Source of the DNA: Phoronis australis
Taxonomy: Eukaryota > Phoronida > Phoronidae
Direction: 5' to 3'
DNA length: 62,000 nt
Assembly (NCBI GenBank): GCA_002633005.1
Contig: NMRA01000631.1
Span: 2,256-64,255, forward strand
Each line of letters starts with the position of its first letter. The stretch's first letter is position 1. Shown here piece after piece: positions 14,101 through 24,801 of the stretch. A program made the translations under genes and the position numbers. Under the pieces are notes generated by a model. The model ran no database searches. It worked only from the letters and a program-made list of their open reading frames with translations, and was not told where the DNA came from.

Positions 14101-17100
14101 TTTTGCAGCACTAGCTGCAGCATAAAACAGACATTAGGTAGTACGTTTTGTTTGAGTAGACTTGAGTACGAGCGGCCGAAATTAATAAAGTGATTAACTC
14201 GAACCAGTCTTCAGTCTATCATCGCACCGAAAGCGAACACCGGTCAGCGATAACCTGTGTCCGCCCATCCACAGAGTAAACTGCGTGTTCATTATAAAAT
14301 TTGCAAACAGATGCATGCCGACTTAGAGTAAGTTTTATGAATAAAACGGATGGAAAGACGAATATAGACGGCACACCGATATTAAAACCGCAATTTCTTG
14401 TTTTTTTCTTTTTATTCTTTTATTCATATCCGGACTACAGTGCAATGAACGTAAGTTTTTCATAAGCTCATTCATTCACACATTCCGATGAGAAAACCAA
14501 CCAGTTTCCTATCTAAAGAGTGCAGTGCACTTCCGACCAGACAAAAAGCCATAAATGGGTGATACACCCCATGTCACGGATTTGGATCGTACTATGCGTT
14601 GCAGTTTACTTGCTTATGTTATTGCGAAAATGTAGTTTAAACAATTCCTACTCTGATATGATAAATAGTTTAAAAGTCGGTAACATCAGTTTTCGCTCAA
14701 AATCAGTGACAAATGTTAACACGAAATCTCTTTTTTTTGGTATTGTAAAAATCCTAGAAGCTGCTGGACACTGAAATAGTTTCTGTAATGGATTAACTCA
14801 TCCATGGTCTCAGTAATAATAAATAGAAATTGGAAATATTGCTGAAATTTCTGAGGGTAACGGAGTCAAAGAAGCTAAAACACAGAAAACTGATAACAAT
14901 TCTTTACCAGGCATAGTGAACAACAATTTCTGGGAATAGCATTTCAAGCATTTTTTCGTGACGATCCTTGGAAAGAACGCAAACTGAAATGCGACTATTA
15001 TAATGTCAGTTGAAATGAATGCAATCAACCTTGTGTAGTACAAGAGAACGTCTGTGTACATATGTACTTATCGGATAACGATTCTTTACCCTGCATTGAG
15101 AACAACTCCGAGGCGCAGTTTTCAAGCATTTTTTCATGAAGATTCCTGGAAAGAGTGTAATCTGAAACGCGACTGTTGAGATGTCGGTTGAATTAAATGT
15201 AACCAACCTTGCATGTATTTATCTGATAATGATTCTTTACTCTGCATTGAGAACAACAATGTCGACGCATACGTTTTCCATGCATTTTTTCATGACGATT
15301 CCTGGAAAAAACGCAAACTGACACGCTTCGGCAATCAGTAACAGTAGCATAGAATATGCATTTGAAAACTGCACTCGTCAGATATTGTCACTCAATAGGA
15401 AATGTTTGTATGCATTATAGATGACTTTTATTCGTCGTTTTTATGGAAATAAGAAAGTATGTGATCTAGTTTTTGAAATCAGGCACATTCTCGTGTCTCT
15501 CATTAATGTCGGGAAGGCAAAGAATTTTAGATCACGCATCCACAGGTATTTGTCCAGTTTATAAAACTTTTTCACGCCGGTGTTGCAGCCCTCAACACAC
15601 TAAACACTTAATACTTAGTAAGCATAGGAAGAACGAATGCAGTAATGCAACCGAGAAAAACTTGTTAAGAATCAGACAACAACAAATAACATGGGAAACT
15701 CCAGCGGCTCGAAAACGAGGCAGCAAATATGCCTGACAAATGTTTACAGTATTGTGGGTATGAACTATAGCGAGATTCGAGTGTCGCTGTGTAATCCAGG
15801 ACGGCCCTATTGCCATGAGCCGCAAGTATACAGTACTGACTGTATGTTTTTAATGCTACTAGTTATGTATGCTTCGACCGATCGAGAAACAATCCTAATA
15901 AACTTCAACACGTGCATTATACTCAAATAAATAACCCCGGCATAAATGCTGAAGGTTACAGAAGTGATAGGCCTACATTGACTTATTCAGTTCTGACAGT
16001 GGCGTTATTTTGAACTCGGGAGATGATTTGTGTGTGTTAAAATATTGCCCTTCGTTATCCGTAGGATTCACAAAGGATTGTAGATGACTACTCAAACATT
16101 AAACTAAGGCCGTAAGTTATTTTTAGAAATGCCATTGCTTGAGCTAGAGAACGCTTGTTAGCTGTCCCGCCGCTTTTCGGATATGTAGCGCAGCTTAGAA
16201 AACTCTAAAAAGTTACTCAGCTACTTTGAAATTTGAACACACATCTTAGCCGAGTACAGAGATTTTTTCGCTTGCTTCTCTCCGAGCCAGTTCTAAATGT
16301 CGTCTTGTATTTTACGCTGGCATTTTCCTCCGCGATAATTCTACGTTTCAAACACTCACTGACGCCTTCCTAAGCGAGGCTACCTAATTTTATAAGCACC
16401 TCCTCGTGATGGTCATGTGACACAACAACTCATTTCTCTGACTCCGCAAGTGTGCAAAAAAGTCCATTAATTGGTCCAGTTTCAAAAAGTTTACGTAAAC
16501 TGCCGTGGGTTTAGGGGGGAATTAGGGTCAAGGGGGCCATGGCCCCTATAAAATTCTCCCAAATTCAATTTGGCAGCTCAGGGGTACAAATGTCTGCCCT
16601 GGGCCCCCCTAACTCAAAATCCTGGATCCGCCCCTGATTATCAAACAATTTGTAACCATCATATTGATTGTAACAATATCATTAATTTTAACTATAATTT
16701 ATCTAACTGCATGACCTTTCACCGTTTATAGTTGTTTGTCTACTTTTTAAAAGTGTTAATGAGGGCCATCTGGTGGTGGATAAGCAATTGCTTGATGATG
16801 TATCTCATTAAAGGATGGTGAGAAAAATGAGCGCCAATGCTCCCAGTCTGGTGCACTACAGGTGGAGCTAAACACCACTCTACAAATGATGGAGCATTGT
16901 GTAAGAGTGAAGTGGTAAAGTCACCAGCCTTGATGTCACCAAATGTCTGCCAGACAGTGGTAAGAATGCTCATTGTAATAGAATCATAAAAACACAGCAG
17001 ATTTTATTGTTTTATATTCTGGTCACAGCCAATACCTTCAAGACAAGATTACCCTATCCAACACTCACCCCAAAAATGTGTTATGGTCACAAAACCGAAA

Positions 17101-20100
17101 TTCCCCCTTAAATTTATCCTATATATTTACACACTGGGACTGAATTAAAGCTAAGTATGTTCCAAGACAGTTTCCTCTCGGGCAACTTAAACTGTAAACA
17201 GTGTGTGTGGCTTAAAACATTTTATTTGCAATTAGGCACAGCGAAGTATGTTTGTAACAAAAATGTGTGCGCCACAATGAAAAATGGAAAAATAATACTG
17301 TACCACCTGACCTACCTGTCTCAGATAAGGGGATAAGGGAGGGTAGAGTGACAGGAGAAGTATTTCATCAAAAACCTTTATGCAGTAAACAGTTTGCACT
17401 TAATGCATATGCTAAGTTTAATTCTCTCAAGGAAAAATGCACATGGTAGTTTTTAAAACAAGTTGACTGCTATCTTCTTATCAAACACAACAGCAAACTG
17501 TAAGAGCAAATATCTTTAGTATTCAAGAAATAATGCGTTAGTTCTCATATGGCTTCCTTCTCCAGCCTGAGTCTTTCTCACAACTTCTAAAAACTATACA
17601 GACAACCTGAGACAAAATTCGTCAACTTCTCAAAAATTACTATATATTAAGTAATTTGATGCTTAATATAAAATTATTACTGCAGTGTATCTGTAAGTGC
17701 TCACTCACCATTATAGTCAATGTTGAACTCTAAGAAATAAACGTGTCTGGAGGAGAAGTGGCCACAGAAAGGCACTATGCATGTTTTGTCAACACCAAGT
17801 GATATGGCATATTTCTCATATTCAATCACAGGGTGTACTGTGAAGGAAATATCTGTACTGATCTTCTGAATAGACGTGTTGAACAAGTCAATGTCATACC
17901 AGCTGTCACATTTCAGCACTGAAAAGGGAAAGAGCAAACCAGAACATCAACAACCAATTCTTGCAGACAGACAGCAAACATCACAAAATAGAGGTAATCT
18001 TAACACACAAAATAAAATTCAATGTTTGTTTAAAAGGTGTGACCAAATGCAGTATCAATGTGACAGAGGTGGTTGGTAAACAACTTTTTTCAAAGCCATT
18101 ACAACAAATCAGGCAAGAGCTGAGGATCCTCAATGTCTCGAAGTCGGGGCCGAATATCGGCCACATGGCCTGACGAAAAATATTTAAGAATCACACAAAA
18201 ATACCGCAATCAGATCCAAAATCACCCATCAATGATTTTGGCTACTAGCCTCTAATATGACTCTACACAAATTTTGCTGATGGCAGATTCAGGAATTGTT
18301 AGTGAGCATGTATTTTTCAGCAGTGTAGTGGAGGATTCAGATTTAAAGCTAGCACAAGTTGCAACTCTGTTATTTCTGGGCCAATTTTGATCCGTCAGAA
18401 ATGAATTCTCAATGTATTTTTAAAATGATCACAGATACACCCAAGAGGTAAATGAACATAAGTAAAAGCCACGTTTCAGTGCATTCAAGCATGGTTGGTT
18501 TGTAACATGATAAGAGGTGTGCAGCGACTCAGAGCATTCGTTCTCAACAGTCGTGTGCATACAGACCCACAACTCCCTCAGGATAAAAACTATGTTTTGC
18601 CTTCATTTTCAATAATGTACACCTTGTGGACTCGTGTAAGAAAGGACTGAGGGTACATAGAGAGCTGCCCCATGTCTGAAAGGAGATTTGATTTGAGCGA
18701 CAGCCTTACAGTAACCTTTGACTTCAGGTAAGTAAAAACCAAATTTCTACGCAGTTGTGTGGTTCTAAGGTGGTTCTGTTAATTCCCTTTTTCTTGCTAA
18801 ACGGTAAATATTTCGTATTTGAAGTTCCCTGAGAATGAAAATAAGGTATTTTGCAAAACATGTGAAATGTTGTAAAAATGGATAATTTTTGTTAATAAGG
18901 TTTGAGATGTCCTTAAGGGGCGAATCACTATCAAAAAGGGGAGTGGACCCACAAATTTTTGGCCTCCCAGTTGTTACTTCTTCTCCCCACCCAGTTGTCA
19001 CTAATCCACGTAAAAACTTGGCCCATTTCATGGCACCCTGTACTCAGTAGATTTGTATAAGAACTGTTATTATTAAGAAACCTGCTCATCAGCATCGCAG
19101 ATCTGAGGTCCTTTTGTGCGGAGAAGAGCAAGTACTGCCTTAAGAATGACTTGACAGCAATCCTGACTAATATAAATCCATACATCGTGGACTAAAACTG
19201 GTGATCTTTTTAACTTTAGGGCTTCTAAAAATTAAACTCAGGTTTGCAAAAAGTTACATTAGGTCAATTTTCTCTGACTAAAATAAATTGATATATCATG
19301 AACAGAAACTGGTGATTTGTGGACTGTGTGGTTTCTGAAACTGAGTTTCTCATGAAAAAAATAGGTGAGGGGTAATTTTTTTAAGCCGAAAAAATACATT
19401 AAACATTAGCCAAAAAAGGTAAAGGTTTCTGTTCAGTGGTACCCGTTTTACTTTTACTCTCTGAACCCTGGTATTATATGTCCTTAACAATGTACTAGAA
19501 TAATATCTGGATTTAGTCTCGATTTGGAAAGTGCACAAGCATTTAAAACCAAATGGGAGGTTTTTGTAATGAGCGATACATTTGCACCTTTTGGCATCAC
19601 GAAAATGACGAAATGGACTGCAGAGGAAGCAAGTGATAGTTGTGGCAAGATGGGTTGATAGGGTACATACCTCATTCCTGACTTCCTCACTGAGTTGTGT
19701 AAATGCAGTAAATTTTAGCCATGGTTTTTCTTGTTTCACCATTGAAAGTAAAGTGCATGGTAACTTAATAGAATAATGAACATCTAAGAGACATAATTAC
19801 CAGCAACAAGTCTTCTTTCCCCGACAACCTAAAAAATTAAATGTAAAATCATTAATGTACAAAGTTGATGTAGGCTACTAACAACTAGTTCAGCTGTCAG
19901 CCATTTACATGAAAAATGTATATCAATCACAGGCTCGAAACTGTTCTTCTAGAGAAAACCCTGTTCTAATATGCCCTATTGATGGACATTAAAAGATGGC
20001 AGTAAAACATGAACAGCAACACTAAATCTCCTAAACAACCATGCTTTATGTCACTGACCATGGAAGAAGCGGCAAAACAGTAATTTCAATATAAAGCAAT

Positions 20101-23100
20101 CAATGCCATAAGTAAGGCATTACGTCCCTGAAACTAACGTCTGTGTTCCAAACCATCTGCACACGACAATCCATTATAACGACTTGTATTGGCGTGATAT
20201 TAAAATCATTTCAAATATATGTTAAAATGAAACATATGTGTGCACTCATTTTAACTGGCAAAAATGTGTTATTCTCATCACACTATCTTATTTTAAACAA
20301 ACACAAAGCTTTGAACAGTTACAGTGTGTAGTTTGGAGTACTAATACCCTAAGCAACAATTCCAAATGCTAAAACCATAAAATTTTTATTTTTAAAATTG
20401 CAAAAGGGAACATTGGATTCGCACTTCTCGTAAAGGCCACGAGTGCTCTACAACTACAGAGGAAATTGTGGTCAAAATCACAGCGGCAGTCGCTGAGGAC
20501 ACACAAATGTACTGAGAACTGTAGAGGATGACACGTTAACACTATAGTATTAGATGTGTTGAGTTTAAATTCAAATTATGTTCATGATGCAAACATCTTA
20601 TTTAAATGAGATCAATTTGGAGAAATCTTTTTGAATTTTCACCCATGTGGTCACCTGGACTGGTTCTTTCTACATTCCATTCTCATTAAGGGTGTTAGTA
20701 ATCAATAGAGTGACTCACAACAGAAGCTGCACCTGAAAGAATGTGGATAGAACAAGTTGTGATAAGGAATCTCGGCTTAAAGGGCATCGTGCATTGTGCC
20801 AGTCCAAATTGTAATATCATCCCAAATTGTCACAGCTTCAAAATTGTGACACATTACGGCGTTTTCCCGTTGCTCCTAACTTGTTCAATTCTATAGCCCA
20901 ACAACAAGTTGGGCAGTTTACCCCTGTACCCAATATCTTAAACAACTGATTAACTCCATTCTGGCATTCATGGTTGGAGGGCCACCTCTCTTTTGTTCCA
21001 CAATTGCTCTAATCTTCAAAAAGATTGTATCTAGCCTGATTGGGCTGTGCTGTTAAAAATAAAAGTTAAATGATAACATATTTGAACATAAACCAATAGC
21101 ATTTCTGAAATCCTCGTCTAATGGTGATCATGTTTAGTTTTGAATTGCCAAAATCGCCCAACTGCAACCGAAGTTACGATAATCTATTCTTTCTGAATGT
21201 ACCAATAATTCGCTCTGGGTTTGACGGTGTTCACACGTGGTCTGTAATAAGCCTGGTAGATACTTGGCCTGCCTGTTGTCATAACAGACAAAAGACTTTG
21301 CTAGGCAGTTAACAAAGAAGCTAGATGTTATCACACGCTCAGAACCCCCTACGTCTGGTAACGTCACTGAATGGAGAAACGCTGTCATGAGCAATTTTGT
21401 GTGCGCCAATTTGAGCCTGCTCTATAGTACAACTGTTGACTTGATCATGTACATTATCTGGGGTGCAAAATGAAATATTGATTTATAATATTAACCTCAT
21501 ATTTACTGTACTGCTGACTGTTCTTACTGCAGAGCTTAAACTTGTGTTTTTATTGTTGTCCATCTATTTACTAAACTTTTCATCATTGTTACTAGAATCA
21601 TCCACTGTCACAATTTATGTTGTTGTGGCAATTTGGGCCACTGCGACAACTTAGACTTGTAATACAGTTCAGGCCCAAATTGACGCAAGCAAAATTTGTT
21701 GTGACAACTTGGGCAAATGTTTAAAAGTTGGGTCTGCAGTGCTAACCCAAATTGTCACAATTTTAAAGCTGTGACATTTTAGGACAGCATGACAATTTGA
21801 TTCTGCACAGGCATATTCAATATGAATGTCTTATGGCTGACAGTGGCGGATTTAAGGGGGGGGCAAGGGGCCATCCCCCCTCCCCCCCTAAAATTCTCCC
21901 AGATTCCATTTGGCAGTACGGGGGTGCGAATTTCTAACGGGCAAAATCCTGGCTAATACCCTGCCCTGGCCTGCCCTCCCCCCCCCAACTCAAAATCCTG
22001 GATCCGCCCCTGGCTGAGAGTAATGTCAGTCCTTACTAGTATAATTCTAGCTTATGATCTGCTGGACCTGTTCTATCCACATTCCAGTCACTAGGTCACG
22101 TAGTGAGGGTAATCACTGTTTCTTGTCAGATTATAACAAAATACAAGGCTTGAAAACATCCAGGCTTTACTTTTCCATTTTATTTTTGGGACATAAAAAC
22201 CCAATGCAAACCCTAAATCGAAGTGGATAGAGGAATAAAATTAGACTATGATTCCTACCACTCCCTGTCCCAGATCAGTTCCAGCTGCTAACAGAGAGCA
22301 GGTAACTATAGATGGAAAGGTTTAATGGCATAATCACGAAAATCACTGAGCCAACACCATGGCTGCCATCATCAGTATGTGTTCAGAAATTCAATCATAG
22401 AGTCAAGTTGTTCATCCCCATTTTGTGCAAATCAGGCTTAGTGATTATTAGTTCTTACTACATAGCATTTAACACCCCCTCTTGGGCAAAACAGGCACTT
22501 AGACTGCTCATGGGCTTGAGAAGTTCCCCAGAAATTTATCATTGGGCTATGGAAAAAATGTTTCGGTCTCTTTTCGTCACAGTGGTTGTGGAGAATGAAG
22601 ACTGCTGCATGGGGAAACGAAAGCTCTGGCAAAGTCCTGGACGCTGTTGGAGGGAGCTAGAATAGGGAAGCAAATTAATGCGAATCTAAGCCCTGGGCCT
22701 ACAGTCAGATCACCTTGGTTGACGTGACTCTCTCCGGGTCACCAGCAGGCCAACGGTTTCGCAGAAAAGTTCGTTCATGTTATTAAGCAATTGATACTGT
22801 GATTGGCTTTGTTAGAGCTGCCGACTTGCCTGGGCAAATTAACAAAGGACTGTTTGAAAAAATGCTTGACTGTGGGAGTATTTGTTCCTGCTGGGAAGAG
22901 TTGAAGACATTCAACAGCCTTCTAAGCCTCCTGTCCCTCTATGGCTCTATGCGCAAAATATTACGGCGTTTTTCTGTTGCTCCTAACTTGTTCGATTCTT
23001 TAGCTCAACAACAAGTTGGGAAATTTACCCCTGTAGCCAATATCTTACACGACTGATTAACTCCATTCTGGCATTCATGGTCGGAGGACAAGCTCTCTTT

Positions 23101-24605
23101 TGTTCGATAATTGCTCTAATCTTCAAAAAAGATCGTATCTAGCCTGACTGGGCTGTGCTGTTAAAAATAAAAGTTAAGTTATAACATATATGAACATAAA
23201 CCAATAGCATTTCTCAAATCGTCGTCAAATGATGATCATGTTTAGTTTTTGAATCGCCAAAATCACCCAACTGCAACCGAAGTTACAATAATCTATTCTT
23301 TCCAAATATACAGAATTCACTCTGGGTTTGATGGTGTTCACTGACATGTGGTCTGTGATAAGTCTGGTAGATAACTAGCCTGCCTGTTGTCATAACAGAC
23401 AAAAGAGTGCTTGGTAGTTAACAAAGGAGCTAGATGTTATCACACGCTCACAACCCCATATGTCTGGTAAGATCACTGAACGGGAAAACGCTGTCATGGG
23501 TATGGTTTAAATTTAATCAGTGTGAGGCATAATTCGCTGAAAGGCTTCAGGCGTATGGAGGGCTAATGGGATGACCACAGTCTCTACTGCACAGGGGTAT
23601 TTGTTCGAGTTGGAAGTGTTGTAGACGTGCTTCCGGTGAATCATATGAGCCTCCGTTAGCCACTCGCTAAGGGGCAATTGCCTATTAGCTGAATGGTTAG
23701 CAAGCTTGCCGGTTTTATGGGGGTCGCTGGTTCGATTCCCGGGTCTGGTAATCTCGGCTATTACTACAAATGACGTAGTCGGCAAACGGATGATCTACCG
23801 ATGAAGCAATGCCAACTAGTACCCGCGGACGGCGCGCATGGAAGGTTGCAGGAGTCAAGGACCTGTGTATGAGAGACTACTTTGTGTTCACCTGTGTGTT
23901 GTGGTGGTAAAAGTACCAAGGGACGTTGATGACCTACGTATGGGAGACATCCTGGTGTTCACCTTCCTGGTGGCGAGCCCGTTCTGTAGGAAAGGGGGGA
24001 TGTTGTAGACGTGCTTCCGGTGAATCATATATGAGCCTCTGTTAGCCACTTGCTAACGGGCAATGCTTATTAGCTGAATGGTTAGCAAGCTTGCCGGTTT
24101 TATGGGGGTCGCTGGTAATCTCGGCTATTACTAAAGAAGGATTAAAGACATCGATGTCTTCCTAAGGTGTCCCTCTATGTGCATAAGGTACTTACAACAA
24201 TATGACTTTGATTTTTTAATCAATGTGAGACACAATTCGCCGAAAAGCTTCGAGCATACTTAGCGTCTATGCCCTATACTTTACAGGAGTTTCACCGTCT
24301 CGAGTGGTCAGAGTGAGAGTACACGGAAGATCAGAGAATTAAATTCACACTCACCGTAAATCCATAAAGCACGTGAACTTTTGAATTAAATTCTTGCATT
24401 GCTTGGCTGAAAAAGTGATGAATGCTTGGTGCATCACCAGTGCACGGCATGTCTTTACTTAGCAGCTCAATCACAGCAAGAGCCATGACAAAAGTTGCAG
24501 AATTCCAAGGCTACTCCCGCTCCAACTCCGACACTTGCAATCTTTCCGGGTCAACATAGAGGTCATCAAACGAGGTCACTTCCCGGGGTCGCTCCCTGGC
24601 AACCG
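8164..24605 (-). CDS. Large multi-exon gene, unknown family (5' end not found)
   Basis: Nine exons were assembled by splice sites and phase: 24355-24605, 20719-20732 (14 nt), 19801-19828, 19671-19763, 19082-19162, 18623-18675, 17709-17918, 13261-13373 and 8164-8298 (stop 8164-8166). All joins keep one frame except 19082 to 18623, where two bases are unaccounted for; a missed microexon or non-GT donor is likely. About 325 residues are visible. The N-terminal half looks helical and leucine-rich (A-L-A-V-I-E-L-L, V-Q-L-L-L-L, L-L-L-L-P-C-T-L-L). The C-terminal half looks beta-rich (S-W-Y-D-I-D-L-F, H-V-Y-F-L-E-F-N-I-D-Y) and ends L-F-L-Q-S-V-E-S. A helical solenoid with a beta appendage is possible but unproven. 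The first exon found carries an in-frame TAG at 24511-24513 where a CAG would fit. No family was recognised; this is a real exon chain but possibly a damaged allele or recent pseudogene. Confidence 0.65.
10223..11530 (-). mobile_element. L1/Tx1-like LINE, 3' part of ORF2
   Basis: The reading frame begins around 11530 with W-Q-N-K-P-L-R-I-K, shifts near 11420, and continues with E-N-G-G-L-S-V-P-D-I-N-I-M-Y-K-S-L, a hallmark of the region after the reverse transcriptase in L1/Tx1-type LINEs. A second frameshift lies near 10840. The C-terminal zinc-binding module follows: C-A-S-C-G-T-V-E-T-F-N-H-M-F-V-E-C (CX2C...HX4C), and the stop is at 10223. The reverse transcriptase core is missing, so this is a 5'-truncated copy. 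A T-rich run and a CA microsatellite (10258-10281) lie at its 3' side. It sits in the last intron of the 8.2-24.6 kb gene, in the same orientation. Confidence 0.75.
11531..13260. other. Intronic stretch with no recognised feature
   Basis: Lies in the last intron of the 8.2-24.6 kb gene. A G homopolymer of about ten bases is at 11960-11971, and a small hairpin (CCTATTT...AAATAGG) is near 12547. No exon or transposon was recognised. Confidence 0.4.
13948..14093 (+). mobile_element. hAT-type MITE, copy 1
   Basis: Starts CAGTGGTGGATTTAG and ends TGAATCCGCCCCTG. It is one of four copies in this window that share G-rich and C-rich arms and the inner words AAAATTCTCCC, AATTTGG and TGGCTAATACTCTGCC. 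The imperfect inverted ends (CAGGGGCGGATCCA type) are typical of small hAT derivatives. No clear 8-bp target duplication was found. Confidence 0.65.
14892..15335. repeat. Three diverged tandem copies of a ~150-180 bp unit
   Basis: Units start at about 14892, 15074 and 15225. Each opens GATAA(C/T)(A/G)ATTCTTTAC, then has GAACAAC, CATTTTTTC(G/A)TGA and ATTCCTGGAAA. The copies are clearly related but diverged. They lie in an intron of the 8.2-24.6 kb gene and have no coding potential that I can identify. Confidence 0.6.
16503..16636 (+). mobile_element. hAT-type MITE, copy 2
   Basis: Same repeat as at 13948. The left end is worn; the right end reads AATCCTGGATCCGCCCCTG. The inner words AAAATTCTCCC and ATTTGGCAG are present. 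Confidence 0.6.
16740..17240. other. Intronic stretch with an isolated 77-codon open frame
   Basis: A minus-strand frame (16740-16973) stays open for 77 codons, but it has no acceptor before its Met and no donor. It is not needed to join the flanking exons at 17709 and 13373, which already agree in phase. It is reported only as an unexplained open stretch. Confidence 0.2.
20719..20732 (-). other. 14-nt microexon of the 8.2-24.6 kb gene
   Basis: The minus strand reads TTCTTTCAG, then GTGCAGCTTCTGTT, then GTGAGT: a strong acceptor and a strong donor 14 bases apart. It accepts phase 0 from the exon ending at 24355 and hands on two bases. The next exon (19828-19801) needs exactly those to read T-T-G. 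It encodes V-Q-L-L plus part of a Leu. Confidence 0.6.
20853..21390 (+). repeat. 540-bp direct repeat, copy A
   Basis: From ATTACGGCG to CGCTGTCATG this segment matches 22960-23499 base for base with scattered changes (roughly one in ten by eye), including shared phrases such as CAACAACAAGTTGGG and CATAACAGACAAAAGA. It is probably part of a larger unrecognised transposon or an old segmental duplication. It is intronic to the 8.2-24.6 kb gene. Confidence 0.75.
21841..22012 (+). mobile_element. hAT-type MITE, copy 3
   Basis: The clearest copy: CAGTGGCGGATTTAAGG at the left and TCCTGGATCCGCCCCTG at the right. It is flanked by TGGCTGA on both sides if the final TG is shared, which may be the target duplication. 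The interior contains long C runs. Confidence 0.7.
22312..22620 (+). pseudogene. Ty3/gypsy-type reverse transcriptase fragment
   Basis: The frame holds G-I-I-T-K-I-T-E-P-T-P-W followed by a V-C-V-x-K motif. Further on come F-N-T-P and then S-S-P-E-I-Y-H-W-A-M-E-K-M-F. These match, in order and spacing, the fingers and the segment before the catalytic loop of gypsy-like reverse transcriptases. The palm core with its acidic motif is missing between and after them. No LTRs, gag or integrase are visible nearby. It is a short dead fragment. Confidence 0.65.
22960..23499 (+). repeat. 540-bp direct repeat, copy B
   Basis: Partner of 20853-21390, same orientation, about 2.1 kb away. The two copies bracket a hAT MITE and the gypsy-type fragment. 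Confidence 0.75.
23618..23790 (+). mobile_element. tRNA-derived SINE, copy with both pol III boxes
   Basis: A tRNA-like head has an A box TAGCTGAATGG at 23686-23696 and a B box GGTTCGATTCC at 23729-23739, the latter a perfect match to the pol III consensus. Upstream sequence from GTTGTAGACG (23618) is shared with the second copy at 24002. I could not close a full cloverleaf with good acceptor pairing, so a SINE or tRNA-derived repeat is more likely than a functional tRNA. Confidence 0.6.
24002..24135 (+). mobile_element. tRNA-derived SINE, copy lacking the B box
   Basis: Matches 23618-23770 closely but lacks exactly 18 bases, the stretch that carries the B box. In copy 1 that stretch is bounded by CTGG on both sides, so slippage or recombination between the two CTGG words explains the loss. 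The A box (24071-24081) remains. This copy should not be transcribed by pol III on its own. Confidence 0.6.
24161..24330 (+). repeat. Dispersed repeat (TAATCAATGTGAGAC family), copy 2
   Basis: Contains AAGGTACTTACAACAATATG, then TTTTTTAATCAATGTGAGAC and AATTCGCCGAAAAGCTTC. Related copies are at 23505-23570 (shorter), 36780-36935 (inverted) and 37095-37300. Confidence 0.6.
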
Positions 24606-24639
24606 CTGCATTTACTGCATGGGAGCAATATAGTCATTA

Positions 24640-24801
24640 CAGCGGGGCGGATCCAGAATTTTTAGTTAGGGGGCCGGGGGGGGCAGGGCAGGGTATTAAC
24701 CAGGATTTTGCCCGTCAGACGTTTCCACCCCTTAACTGCCAAATGGAATCTGGGAGTTTTTTGGGGGCATGGCTCACTTGCCCCCTCTAAATCCGCCATT
24801 G
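24640..24801 (-). mobile_element. hAT-type MITE, copy 4
   Basis: Inverse orientation of the other three copies: starts CAGCGGGGCGGATCCAGAAT and ends AAATCCGCCATTG. It lies just upstream of the first exon found for the 8.2-24.6 kb gene. Confidence 0.65.

Noticed and set aside
14810-15206. Overlapping minus-strand frames of 66-83 codons
   Set aside because: They are produced by the three tandem units and change with unit divergence; no splice sites or domain.
23641-23790. A functional tRNA gene
   Set aside because: Boxes A and B are present, but I could not pair an acceptor stem or a clear anticodon arm, and the unit is duplicated with non-tRNA flanks. A SINE is the better reading.
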